From NCBI GenBank assembly GCA_905178155.1, contig CAJINV010000004.1:8764882-8828881 (forward strand): DNA of 64,000 nt. The letters run 5' to 3'. Each line of letters starts with the position of its first letter. Positions within the stretch are counted from its first letter, which is position 1. The DNA comes from Amoebophrya sp. A120. Its lineage: Eukaryota > Sar > Dinophyceae > Syndiniales > Amoebophryaceae. Shown here piece after piece: positions 1-9,700 of the stretch. The translations under genes were made by a program, and so were the position numbers. Below the pieces are notes generated by a model. That model worked only from the letters and a program-made list of their open reading frames with translations. It did no database searches and was not told the DNA's origin.

Positions 1-49
1 CGGTTATGGAACCGAAAATTAATTATGGGTTTTGTTGTAGTGGTGCTAC

Positions 50-960
50 GCGCCGTAAGTGCTTCGGGGCGAAAGATCCCCGCGCGCTAAGTACTTCGCT
101 CCTTAAGTGCCTCGCCCCTTAGGTGCTTCGCACTTAAAGTGCTTCGCCCATTAAGTGCCTCGCTCCTTAAGTGTTTCGCGCCTTAAGTGCTTCGCTCCTT
201 AAGTGCTTCAGTGTTTCGCGCCTTAAGTGCTTCGCGCCTTAAGTGCTTCGCGCCTTAAGTGCTTCGCTCCTTAAGTGCTTCGCCCCTTAAGTGCTTCGCC
301 CCTTAAGTGCTTCGCCCCTTAAGTGCTTCGCCCCTTAAGTGCTTCGGCGATGAAGACCCTCCCCCCTAAAGTAATTCGCTCCTGCTTAAGTCTTTCGCTT
401 AGGTGCTTACGTAGTGCTTCCTGCAAGTAGCGTTTCGCGTAGGTGGTTCCTCCCTCAAGTGGTGCGCCGCTTCTGTACTGCTTCGCTCAAGTAGTGCCCT
501 GTTTGAGTACTTGCTCGCCCAGCTGGTGCTCCGCTTGCGTACTGCTTCACTTGAGGGCTTCGCTTACGTGCTTCGCCTGGGTGCTTCGCTTAAGTGCTTC
601 GCCTGAGTAAGTGCTTCGCTTAAGTGCTTTGCTCAATCGCGCCCCTGAGAAGCGTCGCCCGACAAGTGGTTCGTCGCTTAAGTAGTGCGTCGCTTAAATA
701 GTGCGTCGCTTAAATAGTGCGTCGCTTAGCTGGTGCGTCGATCAAGTAGTGCCCCGCTTAATTAGCGCGTCGCTTAAGTAGTGCCCCTCTTAATTAGCGC
801 GTCGCTTAAGTAGTGCGTCGCTTAAGTAGTGCCCCGCTTAAGTAGTGCGTCGCTTAAGTAGTGCGTCGCTTAAGTAGTGCGTCGCTTAAGTAATGCGTCG
901 CTTAAGTAGTGCGAGTGCCACCTCGCCTCAGTAGTACTGCCTCGCCTAGCTGCGCGTCGC
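50..960. repeat. 16-bp minisatellite array
   Basis: Tandem array of roughly 16-bp units. From about 50 to 360 the unit is AAGTGCTTCGCCCCTT with point variants. From about 660 to 930 a related unit, CGCTTAAGTAGTGCGT, takes over, with a degenerate transition between them. The shared TTAAGT core suggests one ancestral unit. No coding signal is seen. It lies directly upstream of the first coding exon of the TSP1/vWA gene, so that gene's 5' end may lie in or before the array. Confidence 0.9.
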
Positions 961-1119
961 AGATGTGGCGCCCCGCGTAAATGGTTCGCTTCAGTGCCTT
1001 TCTCAAGTGCTCTGTCTATGGCGTTCGAAATTCGGTGCTTCGCTTTTTTGCCGAAGACGACAACAACCTTAATTTTCCCTTCCACAACCGTCACCAACCT
1101 CGCGTCTCGTGGTCGCATC

Positions 1120-4100
1120 CAGCGGTTGAATAGCGACATCTCGCAGGAGAGGCAATCCGCAGAAGAAAGCGACCGGGAGTGCCGCGCGGAGCAGCAGAGC
1201 ATGCAGTCGGAGGTCATGGAAATGCAGAACAGCCTTGGCGAGATATCATTTCTAAAAACGTCCCCACTACATAGTTGTCATGCAAATCTGCATGCTCAAA
1301 ATGTTTCTCATGCGGAGCCCCATGACAAGCATTTTCTAGGCGCGTTTTGGAATTTGTAGTGCTCCAATCAGCATAATAGGCTAGATCTGTGATGCTGCTG
1401 AACAGGCTAAACAGGATTACACTACGAGGCCAAGCTTGTCATGCGCAACACCCAAAGCTGACAGATTTGTCTAGCAGATTTTCCATCTTGGCTATGGGGT
1501 AGGTACGTTTTTGCTCAGGATGCGAGATCATGATCCAGTTGGCCGACGAAGAGGCGAAGCAGGGAAAAGCCCAGGGCAACAAGATAAGTAAGTGGCTTAC
1601 CACAGTGAGGTTAAGGTGCGGGAGGACTGGCTACTTTGTGATCATGCACTTACTTTTACACTTCTACTTCCACCCTGAAGAACCTATTGGCTTTGAAGAG
1701 TTCTTTGTGTGATGTTGCTCGCTCTTGCACAGATAGATTCAAGCGTATAATATCTGTCCCCACCTAAATCCTTTTTCTTTCCACACGATACGATGACGCG
1801 CACCAGAACAACGCGGACCCGTCGAGTACGAGTGAAGCGTCCGAGAAATGCAACATCGCCGGCGTGCGGGAAAAGCTGCGGCTCGCGGAGAGGCAGTTGG
1901 ACGAGAATCGGAAAGAGGAGAAGCGGCTCGAGGCGGTTTGCAGTGCGGAAAAGCAACACGCCGACGATCAGACGGCGCTGCTGGAGAAGAGTTCCGGGTC
2001 TGCTGGTCTAATATCCTCCGGTGCACGACGTCGTCATTCAACACAGGATCGCTATTTCTCCAAACGTGTACGAGCGAAGACGAAATCAGGTGGAATGACC
2101 GAGATGACCGGTCGTGGAAGATTTCGCCGCCGTCAGCATCTCCTCGGGTTCTTGCGCAGGAAAGGGAGTTCGTTTCACTATGGACGACTGCACGGTCGCG
2201 CGAAAGGTTTCTCCGGAGCAGGAACCGGTGCGGAGCTGCAGGCGTCAGAGGAGCAGCAGCTGCACGGAAAAGAGCACCGTATTAATCATCATCGAGAACA
2301 GTCTGTGACGACTCTTCCTTCGCCGAGAAGGGCACGGCACGCAGAGAAGACGGTGGAAAATGTGGTCGTGCTTGGTGAAAACAATATGTACAACCCGAGT
2401 TTCGTCCCAACGATCACAGATACAACACCGAAAAGAAGTAGTAATAAAAGTCCTTTAACAAGAAGTGCGACAACCGCGACAAATGACCCCTGGTACCAGC
2501 GGCTACCCCACCTCGCCCAGGGCTTCACGAGGCTCCTGGAAACCTCCGGACTGTACTTTCTTCAAACCAACGGCGGAAGGAGCGAGAAAGAGCACCAAGG
2601 ACGGCGTCGCCTTCATACAATAGAGCGTCGCAACGAACATGAAGAAAAGATGAACCACGACCACACCACTAGTACCTGCAGTGACACCATCCTGCAGGAC
2701 CTCCGCGCAGCGATTTCGCAACTGGAAGCGGAAACGGAGGACCACCGGCAGGCCGTCGCGAAGGGGGAGGAGGAGTGCAAAACGGAGAAGTCGATTGAAA
2801 ATGACGAAGCAGACGAAAAGCGCGAACAGGTCAGCGCAAACGAGCAGCAAATCGCCACCGCGGAGACGAAGACGCAGCAGTTAGTGAATAAGAGAGACAC
2901 GATCCTCGACGATTTGAAGTCGACAGCGGAAGGGTTGAAGAATTCCCGGAAGACGTGCAAGAAAAAGGCGGAGGAATCTGCGGCATTAATCGAGAAGTTG
3001 ACCGAAGAGCGGAACCAATGTCTCCAAAACGCGGCGTTGACCGTCGCGGAGCAGAAACCGGTGCCGAAGGAGAAGTTAGTAATCCACGACTGCGAAGTTT
3101 CCGGTTGGTCGGACGCTTTGAAGGTCGAATTTTGCGAATGCACGGAGGCGGACTATCGAGTGAAAAAAACCAAACACTACCCGGCGAAGCGACAAATCAC
3201 CGTCCACCCAACGGCAACCTACGGCGTTGCCTGCCCGGTCTTAACCGAGAACCGGGACTGCGGCAACGGGCCCTGTTTAAGACCGGTGGACTGCAAGTTG
3301 TCCGATTGGACGCCGTGGGACAGCTGCTCCGTAGATTGCGGGGGCGGGGTCAAATCCCGGTCCCGGGAAGTCGTCCGCGAGCCGGAGCACGGCGGTGCGG
3401 ATTGCGTCGGGGTCTTATCCGAACAAGACCAGTGCAACTTGCAAGCGTGCGAACCGGCGACGGTCGATAGTGCAGCAGCTTCACCCGATTCTTCTACTTC
3501 CGAGCCGGACGCGGCCGCGCCGGCGGAGCCAGAGCCTGTGGCGGTGGTCGAGCCCCCGCAGACCCCGCCTACTTCCCCCAGTTCGTCCAAGAGCGCTGCA
3601 ACACCAGCACCAGCAGGCGGGAAGGCTGGTAACGCCGCTGCTCGGAGCAGAACCGCTGGTGGAGGAGGTGGTCGTGGGGGTCGGGCCGGCGGCGGCGGTC
3701 GCGGCAGAGGAGGCGGTGGAGGTTCCGCGGGCGGCGCGATTCCCTGTCCGCTGTCCACCTGGTCGAAGTATTCCACCTGCTCGCAGTCTATCAAATGCAA
3801 AAGTGTCTGGGTCTGGAAGAGTGCGCGACTTGTCATGCAGATTTTCCATGATCCATGTCAGCTGGAATGCAGGACCTAGCATGACAGATTCTGTGGGATG
3901 ATCCCTATCGTGCCTACCCTGCATGAGAAACTTCCTCTCAACTTCGTCAAAAATGGACAACTTTTGGCATTTATGCAACGCAGATTTTTGCATGATCCAG
4001 AATTAGCATTAGAAGTTGCAACCTTCCAGACCCAGGCACATTTGCCTTTGATACAATCCTGCATGGTCCAAAACAGCAAAGTGAAGCCGTATCAAGAGTC

Positions 4101-6204
4101 GAGGAAGACCTGGATTGGGTTTAAAACCCTCTTGGAACAAGCACGCGAAACTACAGCTACCTATGCCCCGTTCTCCGGCGTTTTGACGCCCGAAGCAGCG
4201 ACAAAGCTGCCGTCCTTCTGCAAAGCGGTCGATTGGAACGGAAAGCAAGCCGTGGAGTTAAAGGACTGTAACGAGGACAACCTCTGCCCGAAAGACGTTG
4301 CCTGTGCCGCGAGCGTTGCCGAGAATGCGGGCGACGTGCTGCTCATTCTGGATGGGACGGGAAAGGGGGAAAGCGAAATCGCGGCGCAGCGGAAAATCGC
4401 GAAACTTTTCGTCCAAAAACTGTTGAATAAAAGGAATCCAACTGTGAAAACGAATCTCTTGCAGCTGGATGACGCGGACTTTGCCTCTAGTGAAATTGCC
4501 GAACAAACACCGACTCCTTCTGAGGACGACTACAACCTAGAAAAGCAGGTTCGGGTCGGCGTGTTGCAGTTCACGAAGGCCGGAACTAGCGTTTTAAACG
4601 GGCCAGAAGCGGTAGTGACCAGTGATGCGGAAAACATTTCATCGGCTTTCGACACTAGTAATACAACAGGTGGCGGTGCCAACTGGACCTTCTACGGCAT
4701 ATCAAATGCAAAAATGTCTGGGTCTGGAAGATTCTGAGATTTGTCATGCATGTTTTGCATGACCCAGGATGTCTGTAATGCACGACCTAGCATCTCATAT
4801 TTTTAGAGGGCTTCCTGATGCCTACTCCGCATGACAAACGCCCTCCCCGCGTAGCACCAACTAGACTCCTCTTGCTGGTCATACAATACAGATTTTTTTA
4901 GAGTCCAAAGTTAGCATCACAAGTTCCACTCTTCCAGAGCCAGACACTTTTGCATTTGATACGGCACTGCGCCTAACCAGAAGGACGCGCCGGGGAGTTT
5001 CGCAGTGACGCTGGCGGAGGAAGTGCTGACGCATTTCTACGCTGTGGGATTCGCGAATGCTACGAAAGACGTGGGCGACACGGAGAAAGAAAAGGCGGCG
5101 GAATTACCGTATTATTTTAATCTAGAGTTCAGTTTCCTATTGCAGTATGCGGTTGGTCACAGGTAAAAATGAGATTGTATGTGCATGTTTATATGCTGTC
5201 CACTGCAAATGAACTACCTTTGATAAAATCACAGCGCAATGCAAGCTGTCCCGAAGCTGGTAGAGAACGCGACAAAATCCGTTCGTGCGGTGGAAACCGC
5301 CCGACGGAATTTGGATAACTCCAACTCGGGTCAGGAATCTTTTGCGAAGCTCTTTTCCGCAGAATACGGCGGGTCCGCGATCAGCACAGCTTCGCTCTTC
5401 TTGCAGGAGAAGACCGTGAACAACCGGCGGCGACATCGACTGTTGTATTTGCTGAAGAATAAGCTTCGGTTGCGGCAATCGCACAAGAGCAGGAGGAACA
5501 AGTTAAATACAGTGCGCAGAACAAATAAGCAAGAGATGAAGTGGTGGTCCAAGCAGAAGCACAAGACCCTCAGCATGATGGTCAGCAAAATGAAAAACGC
5601 AACTAGCAACACGACCGAAGTCGTAGGAGCGAACCAAACGCAGAAAATCAAGCCGTCTGCAGCTCCTGCAATAGAACCTCCGAAGGTCCGCCGCAAAACG
5701 ATCATTCTCTTCCTTTCCGAGCAGCCGAGCGGTGTTGCGAAGCTGACAAAGTCTCTGCAACAGCTGAAGCAAAAGGGCTTCCGGGTTTTGATCCTGCACA
5801 AGAAGCACGAGCGCCCAACGGCTCCCTTCGAAGCGGATCGGGAGGACGCCAATTTAGGGACGACGGTGGACGGGCTGCACACGTCAGAATTTGCGCATTT
5901 TGATGCCGGGGATGCGGGGATGCTGAACAACGTAGATGACGATTACAACGCCGGATTACTGCCGTACCTGTTTCTGCAGCAAGGTACGACGAGTGCAACA
6001 TCATCAAAAGCGACCGCTACTTCCGCGTCGGCAGATTTAATATTTTCCAGAAGAACATCCGCGGCCTCTTCAGGTTTCCTGTGCAAGTCCGCGTCTTTTC
6101 CTTGTGCCAGTAACACGGCTCAGGTCAAGAGTTGGGAGGACGCGTTACTGAAGCCACAAGTCGTCCAGCAGCTAGTCGCGGGAGCGTGTCCGATTTTGGT
6201 GTGA
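1120..6204 (+). CDS. Coiled-coil, TSP1 and vWA domain protein (multi-exon, 5' end unresolved)
   Basis: Adhesin-like gene. Supported exons are about 1120-1243, 1528-1587, about 1807-1990, roughly 2650-3788, 4059-4699, 4967-5162 and 5235-6204 (stop TGA); the 1990-2650 stretch is unresolved. The 2.65-3.1 kb part encodes an acidic, Glu/Gln/Lys-rich coiled coil. It is followed by a Cys-rich TSP type-1 repeat (SDWTPWDSCSVDCGGG, about 3297-3350), a Pro/Ser/Ala then Gly/Arg linker, and a second TSP1 start (CPLSTWSKYSTCS) interrupted by an introner. Next comes a vWA-like domain beginning DVLLILDGTGKGES (about 4330); its metal site DxTxK departs from the usual DxSxS. Its C-terminal half (IILFLSEQPSGVAKLT) lies after a large basic insertion. 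TSP1 plus vWA is typical of extracellular or apical adhesins; a role in adhesion is inferred. Three introners and a clean GT-AG intron (5163-5234) interrupt it. No signal peptide is visible because the start is not identified. Confidence 0.75.
1244..1522. mobile_element. Introner A (family 2)
   Basis: 279-bp element inside the TSP1/vWA coding sequence. It is flanked by perfect 5-bp duplications CGAGA (1239-1243 and 1523-1527). Inverted ends are TATCATTTCTAAAAACGT on the left and ACGTTTTTGCTCAGGATG on the right. Removing it with one CGAGA joins GGC GAG A to TC ATG ATC, keeping the frame open. No register of the duplication gives GT-AG. The interior is closely similar to the GDI element at 20609-20888. 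Confidence 0.85.
3789..4053. mobile_element. Introner B (family 1)
   Basis: 265-bp element splitting the second TSP1 motif. Duplication CAGTC/CAATC (one mismatch). Left end TATCAAATGCAAAAGTGTCT; right end is its imperfect inverse, ending GCCTTTGATA. Excision joins TGC TCG CAG TC to C TGC ATG GTC, restoring a Cys expected in a TSP1 repeat. Confidence 0.88.
4700..4961. mobile_element. Introner C (family 1)
   Basis: 262-bp element with perfect duplication CGGCA (4695-4699 and 4962-4966). Ends are TATCAAATGCAAAAATGTCT and the inverse ending TTTGCATTTGATA. Excision joins TTC TAC GGC A to CT GCG CCT within the vWA region. It carries in-frame stops, so it must be removed. None of the six registers of CGGCA yields GT at the 5' boundary. 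Confidence 0.92.
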
Positions 6205-6742
6205 TAAAATGGCCTCGTCTGCATGAACTTGGAGGTTTGTTGTTTTTTCCCAAGATAAGGTCCTTTTCTTTTCCATAGAATCCACTTACTACAGGAAGTA
6301 TGCGTTCTCACCCAACGCAGACGCCGTTTTCTTTCTCGTCGGGTTTATTCGTGTTTTTACTTTTCAAAAAATCTACTTCTGCTTCTTCGTTTCAGCATCG
6401 CATGAGAGAAAGTGAAGTCAAAAACATCACGTTTTCGCGTAGAGTTATGTGGAACAAAACAAAGTGGGCCGGAGCGATTCAAATAGGAAAACGTTTTTCG
6501 GAGGGGCGCAAGTGAGGTCCATTTTTCTGCTTTCGACTGCTCATCTGCGTCAATGTTTTTACTTACAACAAAGCAAAAGATTTTTACTATTGCTCATACT
6601 TGCTTCTCGGTGCGGCAGTACTAGACACGCTTTATTTGGCCGATTCTCTTTTCTGAACCCAAGCTAACCATGTGACTGCTGGTGCTTTGGGTGAAGATTG
6701 GCCGCTTTACCAAGACCGGAAGTACAATCACCCACGCTCAAC
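6205..6742. other. Intergenic spacer
   Basis: 538 bp between the TSP1/vWA stop and the EMAP-like start. AT-richer than the exons, with no convincing ORF, RNA gene or repeat. It presumably holds the 3' end of one gene and the promoter of the next; no TATA-like element is asserted. Confidence 0.6.
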
Positions 6743-9700
6743 ATGCCTCCAAAAGAGGGCGACCGGATCCTGCCCATGAAGGGGCAGGACCGGCTGCGGG
6801 TCCGGTTCGGGAACAGCGCCCCGCGGAAGGTGATCTTCCCGCCGACCGCCCCGAAAATGGCCTTGCTGCACGAATCCCCCGCGGAGTTGTCGCTGAAGCA
6901 CGTGCACGGGTTTTCGGGGACGAATAACGGCCTGCATTTTGTCGGGGAAAAGGAATTGGTCTACCCGTGCAGCGGGGTCGTGGTCCTGGACGAGGTGACC
7001 GGTTTGCCACTTTGCAGTCACACGCACGAAGACCAGAAGCAGAACGCCGGGAACAAGTTGGGCTTTGTGCAGAATTCCGGCCGAGACAACAGCAACGTGG
7101 ATCCGCGGGTAGTTTTAGCCGCTGGTACTTTCCCATCTTCTTCACAAGCCTCCCCTACTAAAGCCGCCAAACCGCACCCGTCGGAACAGCGGGTTTTCTT
7201 CGGGCACAGCACGGAAGTCACCTGCGTGGACTACAACCACACGAAGCGCGTCATCGCCTCCGGGCAGCGCGACCCGAAGGGGCCCGGGAAACCCTTTGTC
7301 TGCGTGTGGCGGGCGGCCGACATGATGCTGATCTCCGTGTTGGTGTATCACGAAGCGCAGATTACCTGCGTCGGGATCGCGCCCAAGGGCGACTTTCTCT
7401 TTACCATGGGCCGCGACGACGCGAACACGGTTGCCGTCTGGGCCGCGGGGCAGTTCTTGCCCGAGGGGAGCGAGCGGGCGAGGGGGTTCGACGCGCAACG
7501 AGAAGCCGTGGTGCATCGCGCGCCCGTCAAAATCGCGGCCAGCGGGAAAGTGCCATCGTAAGTACTTAATATTTTTCTTGGTTATAATGTAATATCAAGT
7601 CAAGTAACATAAGAAACTGGTTCTGTCCATGCAAGATTGCTTCCCAAAAATATTTATCAAAAATCTACTCAACATCCCTAGGTTCTGCTGCACGGTTTCT
7701 TTTCTTGCCGCCCCCTTCATGTTTGCCACCTTTGACACCGGCGGGTTCGGCCGGGGGATCCTGAAAGTCTGGCGGTTCCGCCCGCGGTTGCACACGCGGC
7801 ACGGGGACCAAGACCCGACATTGAACGGAAAGGACTGCGTCATCGCTGGTTCGGTGCGGGCGATTACCGCTGCGGCGTTCACCCTGGAGCAGAACCTCCT
7901 TCTTGCCTGCGGCGACAACGGCATTCTCTACGTCTACGAGGGAACGAGCATAAAACGCACCATTTCTATCGTGTCCAACTGCGCCTTGACCGCGGTGCTC
8001 GATCTCTGCATGCCGGAGCTCGGGTTTCTGGCCGCCTCTGCGGACGGGTGTTTGCACCTGATCGAGGCATATCCAGTGCAAATTATATGTCTGGGTCTGG
8101 AAACTTGTGATGCAAGTCCGTGAACAATAACAGTGCTCTGTAATGCGCCGCGAAGCATGACAATTTTTGTTCGTGCTTCTGTGCTGCGTATTTCGCATGA
8201 GAAACTGCGCTTTTGCATGACAGGCAAGCGGACGTCTTGGTGGCCGCGCAATACAGAGTGCAGAATCATGCCAGACTGGCATGACAAATCTCGCGATCTT
8301 TCAGAGCCAGACATACTTGCAATGCATAAGGCACGCGCGGTGACAGAGATGGACTCGGAGGACGTGGTAGAGACGCTTCCGGTAAACAGACTAGCCGGCC
8401 CGGACCATAACCCGAACTTGGTGAGGTTACTGTGTTCCACCTCGGTCCCCGTCGCCAGGTGCTTTTCCATCGCGAAAGCGAACCCCAAGCACCACCACCA
8501 CCACCATCACGGAGATCATTCAGGCGGTGGGAACAAGGACGGGAAAGTGTTGTCGGCCGGGGAACAAGCTGCAGCTGCTGCTGCCGGCAAATCCAAAAAA
8601 GGTCTGTCCACCGCCGCGTCACAGCGGTCCGCGACGGCCTCCCGGATCGCTAGCTACGTGTCGCAAATGTCCGGAGGCGGTTCGAAAACCGCCAGCGGGG
8701 AAGAAACCGGCTCGAAGTCGGGTGCTGAATCCGCGTTGAAGTCGAAATCTCGGGCCTCCAACGGGCAAAGTCGCGCGTCCGGATCGAAATCGTCCACCAA
8801 GAAAGACGGGGACGAGGAGGAAAACAAGTCGAAGAAGGGCAGTCAGAAGACCGTGGACAGCAGCCAGGCCGACAAGATCGAGTCCATGGTCGCGCAACTC
8901 CAGGGACAAATGATCGGGCACCGGGTGGCGATCGGGTGTCAGGACAGCACGGTTTTTGTGGTCGACCTGCTCCAGAAGAAGGTCCTGGAAGTGGTCCAAT
9001 CCGGCCACAAGTCCGCGGTCGCGGCGATGGCCCGACAGGGAAACTTGGTTGCGACCGGGAGCAGTGGCGGGGATTTGCGGTTTTGGAATCTGAAGGAACC
9101 GAGGGCGCCGCTGATCGGGCGGGTGATCCACTTTTCCGCGGTGGAGCGGGATGACGGAAATAAAATCAAGCCGAAAACGAAGGAAGAGGTACAGCCTTAC
9201 GCTACCTTCCAAGGCATGTACGCAGATAACAAGAAAAAATTTAACCCGCAGAGCAGAGTTGGCGGTTCTTTTGGGCAACAGCCGCAACAGCTGCAGCCAG
9301 ACCCGCGCGTGACGAGGGGAGACCCGTTGAGCCACAACTACTTTGTAGTGGACGTCGATGCAGCAAACGGGGCGGGGATGGCTGACGCGAGAAAGTTGTT
9401 CGCTTCGACGGTCGGAAAGCAGGTTAATTTGGTGTACCCGGAAATAAACAGGCCAGGCGATAATTTCGCCGGTCCGTCCTATTCCGACCAGGAGATTTTG
9501 AATTACAACAATTACGGGGGGCAGCGAGGAAGCAACAAAGCTGCACAACAAGGCAACGGCCAGAACCTTTCCCAGCTTCTCCAGTCGAACAGCAACCTGT
9601 CCGATCGGTTGAGCCGCGAAAAAAACCAGTTCACAGAAGAAGCGGACCCAACGCTCGCGAACAAGCGGCTAATGCAACCCGCCGGGATCGCGAGCTTGGT

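Noticed and set aside
3898-4058. Separate gene starting MIPIVPTLHEKLPLNF
   Set aside because: The start lies in introner B; the real exon begins at 4059 and continues the TSP1/vWA gene.
8133-8330. Coding sequence upstream of the third EMAP-like exon (MLCNAPRSMTIFVRASV)
   Set aside because: This is translation of introner D. Excision restores a better protein and the segment has no homology to EMAP.
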